DNA of 64,000 bases. Origin: Gaiellasilicea sp963745775. GTDB lineage: Bacteria; Actinomycetota; Thermoleophilia; Gaiellales; Gaiellaceae. The stretch covers positions 348,357-412,356 of the forward strand of contig CAVUYY010000009.1 in the NCBI GenBank assembly GCA_963745775.1. Direction: 5' to 3'. The notes beneath the pieces were generated by a model, which had not been told where the DNA came from, searched no databases, and worked only from the letters and a program-made list of their open reading frames with translations. Positions 31,768 through 42,112 of the stretch are shown here, one piece after another; the first letter of the stretch is position 1; each line of letters starts with the position of its first letter. Both the position numbers and the translations under genes were made by a program.

Positions 31768-32401
31768 GTGCGTACGCTCCTCGCCGTGGAAGCCCTCCTC
31801 GCCTTCGGCGCCGCGCTGCTCGCGCTCCGCCTCAGCGGCCTCCTGGCGGGACGCTGGCGCGCGACCCGCTCACCGCAGCTCGCCGCCTGGAGCGCCGGGT
31901 CTGGGCGCGTACGCGCTCGGAGCGGCGGCGCTCGCGTGGGGCGCGGCCGCGGGCTGGGACGACCGCGTCTTCCGCGCCTACTACCTCTTCGGAGGGCTCC
32001 TGACGGCGCCGCTCCTCGGAGCCGGCTCGCTGCTCGGGACTGGCCGTCGGGCGGCCGGCCCGACGATTCTCGTCTACGCCGGCCTCGCGATCGGAATCGC
32101 GATCGCGGTACCGCTGACGGCCGCAGTCGAAGGGACGACGATTCCCGAAGCGCAGGCCCATCTCGAGCTCTTCCCGGCGCGGATTCTCGCGATCGTCGGC
32201 AACGTGGCCGGCTCGCTCGCGCTCGTCGGGGTCGCGCTTCGGACGTTCCGGGGACGTCCGCTCGGAAACTCCTTGCTGATCGCCGGAGTCGCGGTCGCGG
32301 CGGTCGGAAGCGCCGTCGCCGGGCTGGGAGTCGGCCGGACCGCCCTGTTCGTCGCGCTCGCCGCGGTGCTGATCTACCTCGGCTCTATCTCGCGCTCGTA
32401 A
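31768..32401 (+). CDS. Polytopic membrane protein, frame broken
   Basis: About 210 aa if joined. The N-terminus (TLLAVEALLAFGAALLALRLSG) reads from the GTG at 31768 to about 31900. Then GLGAYALGAAALAWG to the stop continues one base over, consistent with one extra T in GGGTCTGGG. Roughly six helices with few charged residues. Not recognised; resembles actinobacterial membrane proteins of unknown role. Confidence 0.65.
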
Positions 32402-32541
32402 CAGGGGTCGCGCTCGTAACAGAACTTACCTTTTGCAAACAATCCTGTTGCTAGCCTGGACGGGCAACAACGCGCTGCCACGACGCCTGCGGCTTCTTCC
32501 GCGTCCGGTGGCCCACCTGTTTCCGTTCAAGGGGGTTTCGT

Positions 32542-33093
32542 TTGAACCTGTCCGTACGTCTGCTCGTTCTCGCCGGTGTGTTCGTGCTGATGCTGGCCGC
32601 CCTCGCGCGCCCCCAGCTCGCGGACGCGAGCGTTTCCCGCGTCAGCCTCGTCGAGCAGATCGCGGACTATCGCTCCGAGACGTGGCGCTGGCAGCAGCTG
32701 ATGGGCAAGCCGCGGACGCCGGCGAGCTTCAGCGAGCGCAAGGTCGCGAGCGCGTCATACCGCACGTGGGTTCGTAACCTCTGGCGCAACCGGGCGCTCG
32801 TCGCCGAGCAGCGCGCCGCGAATCCGCCACATCGGTCTCAGTGGCTCTGCATCCACCGCTACGAGCGCAATCCGGCACAGGGCTGGGCGACGCGAACGGG
32901 CAACGGCTACTACGGCGGCCTCCAGATGGACATCTCGTTTCAGCGGACCTATGGCGCGGAGATCCTCCGCCGCAAGGGCACCGCGAACAACTGGTCGGCG
33001 CTCGAGCAGATGTGGGTCGCCGAGCGCGCCCATCGCAGCGGTCGGGGCTTCTATCCCTGGCCGAACACCGCTCGCTCCTGCGGCTTGATCTAG
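32542..33093 (+). CDS. Secreted Rpf/transglycosylase-like protein
   Basis: 183 aa, TTG start preceded by AAGGGGG. Signal peptide (residues 1-28), linker, then the resuscitation-promoting-factor-like fold: WLCIHRYERNPAQGWATRTGNGYYGGLQMD with FQRTYG, and GRGFYPWPNTARSCG at the end. The Glu in HRYE is the likely catalytic residue. It would cleave peptidoglycan outside the cell. Confidence 0.85.
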   Translation: MNLSVRLLVLAGVFVLMLAALARPQLADASVSRVSLVEQIADYRSETWRWQQLMGKPRTPASFSERKVASASYRTWVRNLWRNRALVAEQRAANPPHRSQWLCIHRYERNPAQGWATRTGNGYYGGLQMDISFQRTYGAEILRRKGTANNWSALEQMWVAERAHRSGRGFYPWPNTARSCGLI

Positions 33094-33218
33094 CGTCGGA
33101 TCGTCCTCGCGGCGGTTGCGCGCCGCTCGCGCAGGTAGACGGCGAGAAAGAGCGCGACCAGGGCAACGACGAGCAGGACCTCGACGATCGCGCCGCCGAC
33201 GCCGCCGTGGCCGACGAG
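33090..33218 (-). CDS. Possible small membrane protein (no canonical start)
   Basis: An open frame after the upstream stop encodes a basic-tailed single membrane helix (VEVLLVVALVALFLAVYLRERRAT, about 40 aa). No ATG, GTG or TTG precedes the helix. It may use an alternative start or be chance. Confidence 0.3.
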   Translation of the reverse strand, partial: LVGHGGVGGAIVEVLLVVALVALFLAVYLRERRATAARTIRR

Positions 33219-33221
33219 CGG

Positions 33222-34578
33222 TTAGTCCTGCGAGAGCAGCCACAGCCCGCCGAGCGTGTAGGCGACCATCAGCACGAGCAGCGCGTACTGCGACCGCAGC
33301 GCCGCGCGGGCCGGGAAGAGGCGTGATCGCGCGATCGTGGGCGACCGCGAGCCCGGCGACGTGGCCCGCGACGAGCGCGCCGACCTGGACGTACCAGACG
33401 GCGTTCGGCGAGAGCGGCGCCAGATTGGGAGCGAAGTCGGCGGTGCCGAAGAGGTCCCAGCCGGAGCCGAACGGATCCGACGCCAGCGAGACGGCGACCT
33501 GGCTGTACACGACGAGCAGCGTGAAGTAATGCGCGACGGCGTAGACGAGCGCGATCGGCACGAGGCTCAGGACGAACTCGGCCGCAAGGGAGCGGTCGCT
33601 CTGCGTCACGCGCTCCGCGATCCGGATCGCCGCGAGGTAGGCCCCCGCCACGAGCGCGATGCAGGCCACGAGGCCGGCGAGCGCGAGGAGCGTCCCGAGG
33701 AGGTCGGCGACACCCGGTGAGTCGAGGACGTACGGGCCCTCCACCCGCGCGCGCAGGTCCTGCCACGCCGAGGAGCGGCTGAAGCTGTCGAACCCGACCG
33801 AGCCGAGCATGACTGCCACGACGGCGAGCATCCCCGGCAGGGGCTCCCGGCCGGCGAGTCCGGAGAGCGGCATCCGGACGACGAGCCGACCGTCTCTCTC
33901 ACCGAAGGCCGCGATGCGCGCGAGCAGGCCGAAGTAGACCGTGAATGCCTCCCCCCGCTCCGCCCAGAGTCGCCGTCCGACCGCGGCCATCCCGAACCAG
34001 GTCGCGTAGCTGTAGAGCGCAATCGCGAGCGCCAGCGCCCGAGGATTCGCGGGATCGACGTAGCAGAGCTCGAGCGCCACGAACGCGAAGAGCAGGCCGG
34101 CCGCCGGGTAGACGCCGAGCCGCTCGGGATACGCGACGATCGGAGTCCACGTCCGCCCCAGCGCACGCCAGATCCAGGCGACCGCGCTCGCGATCGCGAG
34201 CCACGGGTTGAGCGCCGGCCAGACGTTTCCGAGCAGCACCTGGAGCGGCACGATCCCGAGCCAGAAGACGACCAAGACGAACGTCGGCGCGAGATTCGTC
34301 GACGAAGAGGGCTCGCCGAGGAGGGCGGCCAGGAAGACGAGAACGAGCAGGCCGGCCGAGAGCGCTCCGAGGACGACGTGGAGAGCGGTCGAGCGGAGCG
34401 CCCGCTCGAGCCAAGGGGCAAACGGCCGCCCCACGGCCAGACGCTCGAGCTGCGGGCGCTTCCAGAGCGTGCCGAGGAGGAGGAACGAGAGCACGAGCAC
34501 GACGGCCGCGCCCCACGAGAAGAGCCACGTCGGAACCGGCAGGTCGCGGACGCCGCCGATCCCGTGGGCGACGATCAA
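33222..34578 (-). CDS. Polytopic membrane protein behind gatCAB, frame broken near its end
   Basis: About 450 aa with roughly eleven membrane helices, beginning LIVAHGIGGVRDLPVPTWLFSWG. The TTG start overlaps the upstream stop (TTGA). Near 33320 the frame slips by one base; the restored end is ALLVLMVAYTLGGLWLLSQD. Family unknown to me. It follows a cupredoxin-like gene, which suggests a metal- or redox-linked membrane function, but that is inference. Confidence 0.7.
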
Positions 34579-35050
34579 GGGCGAACCTCGAGATCGGCGA
34601 TCTGCAGCCCGCGGTCTTCCAGCTCCATCTCGAACCGGCCGGGCGTGTCGGCTTCGAACTGGATGCGGGCGGGGCTCCCGGGTGCGACGTCGGCCATCAG
34701 GTCGTAGCCGTGCAGGTGGACGTGGTCGGAGAGGTCGGAGCGCACCACGATGGCGACCTTCCGGCCCTGCCTGACGGAGAAGCGCCGGATCAGCCCCGGG
34801 TTGCTGCTCGCGACCGTGAACTGGATCCGCACGACCGCCGGAGGTCTGGGCGGTGGCGCGGCTTCGGAGCCGTCGTGGCCGGAGGCGGCTCGGCGGTCGT
34901 CGCGGGAGCAGTGGTCGCGGGTGCGGTCGTGGTCGCAACGGTGGTCGCCGTCGCCGTCTCCTCCTCCTGAGGGCGCAGGGCGAGGAAGAGGCTGAGCAGA
35001 AGCCCCAGCGAGGCCGCGATCAGCGCGACCTTGCGAAAGCGCGGGCTCAT
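34575..35050 (-). CDS. Cupredoxin-like anchored protein, frame broken
   Basis: About 158 aa if joined. ATG at 35050 (ATGA overlap with gatB) starts a membrane anchor (VALIAASLGLLLSLFLAL), then a Thr/Ala/Pro-rich linker, then a beta domain (VRIQFTVASSNPGLIRRFSVRQGRKV...HVHLHGYDL) like plastocyanin-type EfeO/cupredoxin modules. One base seems missing near 34860. The HVHLHGYD stretch has potential metal ligands. Confidence 0.65.
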
Positions 35051-36455
35051 GGGCGGAGCTGCTCGCGCACGAGCTCGCTGACCACGCGCGCGTTCGCCTT
35101 GCCGCCGGTCTCCTTCAGCACCTGGCCGACGAAGAAGCCGAGGAGACCTTCCTTCCCCCCGCGATACGCCGTGACCTGGGCCGGATTCGCCTCGAGAACC
35201 CTGGCGATCACCGGCTCGAGCTCGGCGGTGTCCGAGACGGCTTCCTGCGCGAGGTACTGCGCCGCCTCGAAGCCCGGTTCTCCAACCCTGCGCGAGCGCC
35301 TCGTCGAGCACAGCGCGCGGGAGCCGGTCTCGCGCCTCGACGAGCAAAGCGAGCTCTTTCGGATCGACGGCGTCGCCGTCTGTGCCCGCAAGCCGGTTTG
35401 CGATCAGGTTCGCAGCGGGCAGCGGCTCGGCGCCGGCGGCAGCGGTCGCCTCCCAGAGCCGATCGAGCCCGCCGGTCACGAGCACGAGCGCCCGCTCGAA
35501 GTCGAGCTCGCGCTCGAGCCGGCGGATCCGCACCGACGGCAGCTCCGGGCAGCTCCGCGCGCAGGCGCTCGACGAGCTCCGCGGACGGCTCGACCGGAAC
35601 GAGATCCGGCTCGGGGAAGTAGCGGTAGTCGTCGGCCTCCTCCTTCGACCGGCGCGCGGTCAGGGTCGCGGTGGCAGCGTCGAAGTCGTAGGTCTCCTGG
35701 ACCACCTCGCCGCCCGCCTCGTAGATCGCGATCTGGCGCGCCACCTCGGCGTCGATCCCCTGGGCGACGAAGCGGAACGAGTTCATGTTCTTGATCTCGC
35801 AGCGCGTACGCAGCTCCGTCGATCCGGCGGGGCGAACCGAGACGTTGGCGTCCACGCGCAGCGTTCCCTTCTCCATCTCGGCATCGGAGATCCCGAGCTC
35901 GACGATCGTCTGCCGCAGGAGCTGGAGGAAACGGCGTGCTTCCGCCGAGGAGTGGATGTCGGGAGCGGTGACGATCTCCACGAGCGGAGTGCCGACGCGG
36001 TCGAAGTCGACGAGCGAGTGCTCCGCGCCGCCGATCCGCCCGGTGCGACCGCCGACGTGGATCATCTTGGCCGCGTCCTCCTCGAGGTGCGCGCGGACGA
36101 TTCCGATCTCGTGGTCGCCGTCCACGCTTGGGACTAGCATCTTGCCGTTTATGCAAGACGGTAGATCGTATTGGGAGATCTGATATCCCTTCGGCGAATC
36201 CGGGTAGAAGTAGTTCTTCCTGGCGAAGACGGCGCGCTCCGGGATCTCGCAGCCGAGGGCGAGCCCGAGCTTGAGCGTCCACTCGAGTGCGACCCGGTTC
36301 GGCACCGGCAGCGCCCCGGGAAGCGCCAGGCAGACGGGGCACGTCTGCGTGTTCTCGCCGCCGCCGAAGCCGTTCGGGCAGCGGCAGAACATCTTCGTCC
36401 GCGTCTTCAGCTGGACGTGGATCTCGAGCCCGACGACCGGTTGCCAGGTCAACGG
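35047..36455 (-). CDS. gatB: Asp/Glu-tRNA amidotransferase subunit B, two frame breaks
   Basis: About 470 aa when joined. LTWQPVVGLEIHVQLKTRTKMFCRCP is the family start, followed by SPKGYQISQYDLP and the GatB tail domain ending VREQLRP. The frame moves by one base near 35547 and again near 35287, each consistent with one extra base. GatB activates Glu-tRNA-Gln or Asp-tRNA-Asn. Essential in organisms without GlnRS, so sequence error is more likely than loss. The exact start is not clear; I place it just upstream of LTWQP. Confidence 0.88.
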
Positions 36456-37865
36456 AGCCGCTCCGGAACGGGGTCGAAGCCGAGCGCCGACTCGAGCGCG
36501 TGGCCCACTCGGAAGAGCGTGTTCTCGGAGAGCTGCGGCCCGATCAGCTGCAGGCCCACCGGGAGGCCCTCCGAGAGCCCGCACGGGATGTTCAGGCCCG
36601 GCAGGCCCGCCATGCAGGAGGGGATCGTGAGCAGGTCGGAGAGGTACATCGCGAGCGGGTTCGCCGCCTTCTCGCCGAGCTTGAAGGCGACCGTCGGCGA
36701 GGTCGGCGAGACGAGCACGTCGAAGCGCTCGAACGCGGCCGCGTGCTCCTGCGCGATCACCGTCCGAACCTTCTGCGCCTGGCCGTAGAAGGCGTCGAAG
36801 TAGCCGGCCGAGAGCGCGTACGTGCCGAGCATGATCCGGCGTTTCGGCTCGTCGCCGAAGCCGGCGTCGCGCGTGCGCTCGACCATCTCTCGGTAGCTCA
36901 TCGCCGTCGACGCGCAGCCCGTAGCGGACGCCGTCGTAGCGGGCGAGATTGGAGGACGCCTCGGCGGGGGCGATCAGGTAGTAGCACGGCATTCCGTACT
37001 CGACCGAGCGCGGTAGCTCGCACTCCCCCACCTCGGCGCCGAGCGAGCGGGCGAGCTCGATCGCCTTGCCCACGGCGTCGGAGATGCCGGGCTCGATCCC
37101 CTCCGCCTCGTTGAGCTGCTTCGGCACGCCGATCCGGAGTCCGGTCAGATCTTCGCCCTCGGGCAGGCGGATCGGCTCGGGGAGCTCGACCGTCGTCGAG
37201 TCGCGCTCGTCGCGGCCGGCGATGATCGAGTAGAGGAGCGCGCAGTCGCGGACGTTCTTCGCGACCGGGCCGACCTGGTCGAGGCTGGAGGCGAAGGCGA
37301 CGATCCCGTAGCGGCTGACCGTCCCGTAGGTCGGGCGGAGGCCGACGTTGCCGCAGAGCGCGGAGGGCTGCTTGATCGAGCCGCCGGTGTCGGAGCCGAG
37401 CGCCCACGGCGCCAGCCCGGCCGAGACCGCCGCGGCCGAGCCGCCGCCCGAGCCGCCGGGGACGCGCTCCGGATCCCAGGGGTTGCGGGTGGGGCCGTAG
37501 GCGGAGTTCTCGGTCGAGGAGCCCATCGCAAACTCGTCGGTGTTCGTCTTGCCGATGATCGGAAGCCCGGCGGCCTTGCAACGGGCGGCAACCGTCGAGT
37601 CGAACTGCGGCACGTAGCCGGCGAGGATCTTCGAGCCCGCAGTCGTCTCGATCCCCTGCGTCGAGATCACGTCCTTGAGCGCGATCGGGACTCCCTCTCC
37701 CACCGGCTCCTCGACGAGGCGGAGGTAGCAGTGGAGCTCCGGGTCGCGCTCGGCGGCGGCGTCGAGGTAGGCGCGGTGGAGCTCGGCGGCAGTCAGCTCG
37801 CGGCGCTCGAGCAGCCCGGTCGCCTCCTCGGCGGTCAGGCGCAGGGTGTCGATGCCGCCGCTCAT
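36449..37865 (-). CDS. gatA: Asp/Glu-tRNA amidotransferase subunit A, one frame break
   Basis: About 470 aa when joined. Amidase signature with catalytic Lys in ALKDVI, cis-Ser in DTGGSIKQPSALCG and nucleophile Ser in the same loop; GGSGGGSAAAV is present. Near 36904 one extra base shifts GLRVDG to MSYREMVERTR. Releases ammonia from glutamine for GatB. ATG 37865 chosen as the family-like start; it lies 155 bp from gatC. Confidence 0.9.
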
Positions 37866-38019
37866 GGGCTCGATCCCCACCGGCGTCGCGAGCCCGAAAC
37901 CCGGCGATACCCCCATTCCCCCCAATGGGGGCGCGCGGCCCCCCTGCGAACAGCGTCGCAGGAAAGGTCCCACGCAGGTGATCCGGATCTGTGCCGAGTG
38001 TGTGTCAACTGCGCCTGCC

Positions 38020-38304
38020 TCATGTCGTCGGCGGAACGCGAAAGAAGTCGGCCTCGCGCTGCGGCGCGTTCGCGAACACCTCGTCGAGCCCGAGCGACTC
38101 GTGCGGCTCGTCGTCCCGCCACGCGTTCGCGAGCGAGAGCGGATGCGAGGTCGGAGGCACGTCGTCGAGATCGAGCTCGGCCACCTTGCCGACCGCCTCG
38201 AGGATCGCGCCGAGCTCGAGCGTCAGCCGCTCGACCTCGTCGTCGGTCAGCTCGAGCCGCGCGAGCTTCGCGACGTGCAGCACCTCTTCACGTGTGATCG
38301 CCAT
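38020..38304 (-). CDS. gatC: Asp/Glu-tRNA amidotransferase subunit C
   Basis: 94 aa. AITREEVLHVAKLARLELTDDEVERL and VPPTSHPLSL are the GatC hallmarks; it wraps between GatA and GatB. First gene of gatCAB. The gap to gatA contains a CCCCATT-CCCCC-AATGGGG hairpin of unknown role. Confidence 0.95.
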   Translation of the reverse strand: MAITREEVLHVAKLARLELTDDEVERLTLELGAILEAVGKVAELDLDDVPPTSHPLSLANAWRDDEPHESLGLDEVFANAPQREADFFRVPPTT

Positions 38305-38341
38305 CTCGATCCATCCTCGCACTCTGTTCAGCTAGAAAAGG

Positions 38342-38365
38342 CGAGAGCCCCTTCCGGGGCTCTCG
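38342..38365 (-). terminator. Intrinsic terminator after the cold-shock gene
   Basis: CGAGAGCCCC-GGAA-GGGGCTCTCG followed on the minus strand by CCTTTTC. It separates the cold-shock gene from gatC. Confidence 0.85.
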
Positions 38366-38387
38366 TCACTCGAAATCCGGAAGTGCT

Positions 38388-38591
38388 CTACGCGACGGCC
38401 GAGACGTTCGCCGCCTGGGCGCCCTTGGGGCCCTGGACGACTTCGAACTCGACCCGCTGGCCTTCGGTCAACGACTTGTAGCCGTCCATCGTGATCGCCG
38501 AGAAGTGCACGAAGACATCCTCGCCACCCTCACGCTCGATGAATCCGTAGCCCTTCTCGTTCGAGAACCACTTAACGGTGCCCTGCGCCAA
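38388..38591 (-). CDS. Cold-shock domain protein
   Basis: 67 aa. GTVKWFSNEKGYGFIERE and DVFVHFSAI are the RNP1 and RNP2 nucleic-acid-binding motifs of CspA-type RNA chaperones. TTG start with AAGGAGG eight bases upstream. Monocistronic, with its own terminator. Confidence 0.95.
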   Translation of the reverse strand: MAQGTVKWFSNEKGYGFIEREGGEDVFVHFSAITMDGYKSLTEGQRVEFEVVQGPKGAQAANVSAVA

Positions 38592-38668
38592 CTGATGTTC
38601 CTCCTTGCGTGAAGCGACAGTGGTGCAAGCACCGGTGCCGCTGACCTGTGAGCGCGCGAAACATAGCC

Positions 38669-39523
38669 TCAGAAACGAGGAAACGCAAGCACCCCGGAGC
38701 GGTAGCGCGCGGCCTTGACGGCGTTCGCCAGGAGCATCGCGATCGTCATCGGCCCGACCCCGCCGGGAACGGGCGTGAGGAGCCCGGCGCGGGCCGCGAC
38801 GTCGGGCGCCACGTCGCCCACGAGGCCATCCTCGGTGCGCGTGATCCCGACGTCGATCACGGTTGCCCCCTCCTTCACCCAGTCGGATCCGACGAGGCCG
38901 GGCACGCCGACGGCGGCGACGACCACGTCGGCACTCGCGACCTCGGCCTCAAGATCTCGCGTTCGCGAATGGCAGATCGTGACCGTCGCGTGCCGCTGGA
39001 GGAGCAGCAGCGCTGCCGGCTTGCCGACGATGTCGCTCCGCCCGATCACGACCGCCCGCGCTCCGGCCAGCTCGACGTCGTACTCGTCGAGCAGGGCGAG
39101 CACGCCGACCGGAGTCGCACCGACGAAGGTCGGGCGGCCGAGGAGGAGCTGGCCGGCGTTGAACGGGTGCAGCCCGTCGACGTCCTTGGTCGGGTCGATC
39201 GCCGCGATGATCGTGGCCTCGTCGAGGCCGGCCGGAAGCGGCAGCTGAACGAGGATCCCGTGGACGGAGTCGTCCGCGTTCAGCTCGCGCACGTGGTCGA
39301 GCAGCTCGGCCTCGGTGGTCGTGGCCGGAAGCCTGATGTCGCGCGAGTCGATCCCGACCTCCGTCGAGGCCTTGTGCTTGAGGCGGATGTAGACGTCGGA
39401 GGCCGGGTCGTCGCCGACGAGCACCGTGGCGAGGCCGATCGGCCCAAGACCCGCGACGTCGGCCGCAACCTCCTTGCGAACACGCTCCGCGAGCGCCTTC
39501 CCGTCCATCAACGTCGCGGCCAC
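38669..39523 (-). CDS. folD: Bifunctional methylenetetrahydrofolate dehydrogenase/cyclohydrolase
   Basis: 284 aa. YIRLKHKASTEVGI (catalytic Tyr and Lys), GILVQLPLPAGLD, KDVDGLHPFNAGQLLLG, GRSDIVGKPAALLLL and the PVPGGVGPMT end motif are complete. Interconverts 5,10-methylene- and 10-formyl-THF. Divergent from the HMG-CoA-reductase-like gene by 23 bp. GTG start. Confidence 0.95.
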   Translation of the reverse strand: MAATLMDGKALAERVRKEVAADVAGLGPIGLATVLVGDDPASDVYIRLKHKASTEVGIDSRDIRLPATTTEAELLDHVRELNADDSVHGILVQLPLPAGLDEATIIAAIDPTKDVDGLHPFNAGQLLLGRPTFVGATPVGVLALLDEYDVELAGARAVVIGRSDIVGKPAALLLLQRHATVTICHSRTRDLEAEVASADVVVAAVGVPGLVGSDWVKEGATVIDVGITRTEDGLVGDVAPDVAARAGLLTPVPGGVGPMTIAMLLANAVKAARYRSGVLAFPRF

Positions 39524-39546
39524 GAGCGCCAGAATAAGCTCTCGCG

Positions 39547-40758
39547 ATGGATCGCTGGCCCCGGAAGAACGACGCCGTTTCGATCCAGGCCCGACGGGAC
39601 GCGATCCGTGACGTCGTCGGCGACGAGCCGCTCTCCCACGACGACGAGTCGTGGACGCGCGCGCAGGAGTCCCACACCGGGGCCGCGGTCATTCCCGTTT
39701 CCGTCGTCGGCCCGCTGCTCGTCGAGCTCGGCACGTACGAGCTCGAGGAGCCCGCCGGCGCTCTCCTCGAGACCGGCCGCGCCGCGGAGGAGCTGCTGAT
39801 CCCGCTCGCGCACACCGAGGGCGGGCTCGCCGCCTCGATGACCCGCGGGCTGACTGCCGCCGCCCGCTCCGGCGGCTTCCGAACGTACGTGCTCCACGAC
39901 AGAATGACAAGAGCATCTTGCTTTGTTTGCAAGAACACAGAAGAAGCCGTCACTCTCGCAAGCTGGCTCGAAGCGTCCCTGGACGACCTTCGTTCCTACC
40001 TCGCCGAGCTCGACGACCCCACGCTCTCGAAGCGCGCGAAGCTCCGCGAGGTGAAGACGCACGTCGTCGGGCCGATGTGCCACGTCCTCTGGGCCTGGAC
40101 GACCGGCGATGCCTGCGGGCCGAACATGATGACCCGCAACAGCTACGCGCTCAACATGGGCTACGTGATGCAGCACGCGCCGGTGAAGCCCGAGCGCGCG
40201 ATCCTCGAGGCGAACATGGGCGGCGACAAGAAGCCCTCGCACCAGTTCTTCGCCTCCGGCCACGGCAAGACCGTGCTCGCCGAGGCCACGCTCGACGCCG
40301 AGACCGTCCGCCGCGTCCTCCGCACGACCGTCGACGACCTGCTCGAGCTCTCCTGGGCGGGCACGCACGGCGCCGTCGCCTCGGGGATGCAGTCGGTCGC
40401 CTTCACCCCGGCCACCGCGATCGCGGCGATCTTCGCCTGCACGGGCCAGGATCTGGGCATGGTCGGGACGAGCTCGATGGCGCACGGCACCGCGCATCGC
40501 ACGGCGGACGGCGGCCTCCACGCGGCGATCCGCTTCCCCGGCCTCGAGGTCGGCACGGTCGGCGGCGGCACCACCCTCCCCTACGCTCGCTCCTGGCTCG
40601 CGCTCCTCGGCTGCGCCGGAACCGGCACCGTGTACCGCTTCGCTCAGATCGTCGCCGCCGCGGCGCTCGCACTGGAGATCTCCGCCTCGGCAGCGATGGC
40701 GACCGCCGGCTCCGAGAACTTCTTCCGTGCCCATCACGAACGCGGCGGCATGCGGTAA
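39547..40758 (+). CDS. HMG-CoA reductase family protein
   Basis: 403 aa. HTEGGLAASMTRG, DACGPNMMTRNSYALNMGY, DKKPSHQF (catalytic Lys region) and GTVGGGTTLPYARSWL match the class I reductase, which makes mevalonate from HMG-CoA. A His near the C-terminus (FRAHHERGG) is the usual fourth catalytic residue. No other mevalonate gene is in the window, so the role is open. Followed after 19 bp by a diiron protein. Confidence 0.85.
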   Translation: MDRWPRKNDAVSIQARRDAIRDVVGDEPLSHDDESWTRAQESHTGAAVIPVSVVGPLLVELGTYELEEPAGALLETGRAAEELLIPLAHTEGGLAASMTRGLTAAARSGGFRTYVLHDRMTRASCFVCKNTEEAVTLASWLEASLDDLRSYLAELDDPTLSKRAKLREVKTHVVGPMCHVLWAWTTGDACGPNMMTRNSYALNMGYVMQHAPVKPERAILEANMGGDKKPSHQFFASGHGKTVLAEATLDAETVRRVLRTTVDDLLELSWAGTHGAVASGMQSVAFTPATAIAAIFACTGQDLGMVGTSSMAHGTAHRTADGGLHAAIRFPGLEVGTVGGGTTLPYARSWLALLGCAGTGTVYRFAQIVAAAALALEISASAAMATAGSENFFRAHHERGGMR

Positions 40759-40777
40759 CGGCGATAATCTCCCCCGG

Positions 40778-41659
40778 ATGACCGTCGAACCGGCCGAGGA
40801 GCCGATCAACGCGGATCCGACCTACGCGCCGCTGATCGAGGCGGAGCGGCAGGCGGCCGCCGACGCTGCGGAGGACAACAAGGGCCAGGGCGTCCTCCGC
40901 TTCTACGACCTGGCGAAGAAGCAGGAGTGGCAGGTGCGCGACCTGCCCTGGGGCGAGGTGCCGCCGATCCCGGAGACGCGCGCGGGCGCCTCGCCGGAGC
41001 GCAAGGAGCGGCGACGCGCGGTCTGGCGCTCGGTGATCACGCAGCAGCTGCAGGCGGATCAGTTCGCGGTCGAGATGGCGGCGCAGCTGCTCAACCTGGC
41101 GCCGCATCGCGAGGCGAAGCTCTATTACTCGACGATGGTCCAGGACGAGGCCCGCCACACCGAGGCGTGGCTGAAGCTCGCCGCCGAGGCCGGCGGCGTC
41201 GCGGAGCGCGACCCGCACCTCGACGAGCTCGCGAAGATGACGCTCGAGGCGGAGACGCTCGAGGAGAAGGTCTTCCAGATGCAGGTCTTCTTCGAGCGGC
41301 TGATCATCCCCCGCTTCCGGCTGATCGCCCGCTCGTCGCGGGGCACGGTGCTCGAGGATCTCTGCAACCGCCTCACGATCGACGACGGGATCCACCACAG
41401 CTCCGGCGTCGCGTACGAGCGCATCCTGCTCGAGGGGGCGTCGAAGAAGACGAAGGAGCGACTCGTGACGGCGGCGAACCGGCTGCTGCCGATCTTCGTC
41501 GACCACGCGCTCTGGCGGCCCAAGGAGCGCGCCTGGATCGGGAACGTGATGCGCGACACCGACATCCGACGCCTGCAGGAGGACGTGCAGGACGGGATCC
41601 GGATGGCGTCGAGCCTCGGCCTCGACGTGTCCGACGTCCGGCTCCCCTTCGCCGCATAG
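40778..41659 (+). CDS. Ferritin-like diiron protein
   Basis: 293 aa, helical. Metal motifs: QLQADQFAVEMAAQ, DEARHTEAW (ExxH) and DDGIHH on later helices. The pattern suits ferritin-like oxidases or the small ribonucleotide-reductase-like R2lox group; exact reaction unknown. ATG 40778 chosen. Its stop overlaps the start of the SRPBCC gene (ATAG). Confidence 0.7.
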   Translation: MTVEPAEEPINADPTYAPLIEAERQAAADAAEDNKGQGVLRFYDLAKKQEWQVRDLPWGEVPPIPETRAGASPERKERRRAVWRSVITQQLQADQFAVEMAAQLLNLAPHREAKLYYSTMVQDEARHTEAWLKLAAEAGGVAERDPHLDELAKMTLEAETLEEKVFQMQVFFERLIIPRFRLIARSSRGTVLEDLCNRLTIDDGIHHSSGVAYERILLEGASKKTKERLVTAANRLLPIFVDHALWRPKERAWIGNVMRDTDIRRLQEDVQDGIRMASSLGLDVSDVRLPFAA

Positions 41660-42087
41660 AGCTCGAGCGCACCCAGCTCGTCCCGCGCGAGCTCGACGAG
41701 ACGTTCGCCTTCTTCGCCGACCCGCGGAACCTCGAGGCGATCACGCCGCCGTGGCTCCACTTCCGGATCCTCGAGGCGCCGGCGAGGCTCGAGCGCGGCT
41801 CCCTCCTTCGCTACCGGCTCAGGCTGTACGGGATCCCGGTGCGCTGGCTGACCGAGATCGAGTCCTGGCACCCGCCGCGAGGCTTCAGCGACCGGCAGCT
41901 CCGCGGGCCGTACCTGCTCTGGCTCCACACCCATCGCTTCTTGCCCGCGCCGATCGGAACCGAGATCTACGACAACGTCCGCTACCGCGTGCCAGGCGGG
42001 CCGTTCGCGCCCACCCGGCTCGTTCGACGCCTCGTCGACGAGATCTTCGACTACCGCGCCGAGCGGCTGCGCGAGCTGCTGCCGTAG
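41656..42087 (+). CDS. SRPBCC/polyketide-cyclase-like protein
   Basis: 143 aa. ELERTQLVPRELDETFAFFADPRNLEAITPPWL is the typical start of this lipid- or ligand-binding fold. No ATG, GTG or TTG lies before it; the only codon at the expected start is ATA, inside ATAG with the upstream stop. An error or a non-standard start is required. Confidence 0.75.
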   Translation: MELERTQLVPRELDETFAFFADPRNLEAITPPWLHFRILEAPARLERGSLLRYRLRLYGIPVRWLTEIESWHPPRGFSDRQLRGPYLLWLHTHRFLPAPIGTEIYDNVRYRVPGGPFAPTRLVRRLVDEIFDYRAERLRELLP

Positions 42088-42112
42088 AGCAGGATCCCGG
42101 TTGAGGAGCAGA

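Noticed and set aside
32401..32541. c-di-AMP riboswitch before the Rpf-like gene
   Set aside because: The conserved ydaO core motifs are not present.
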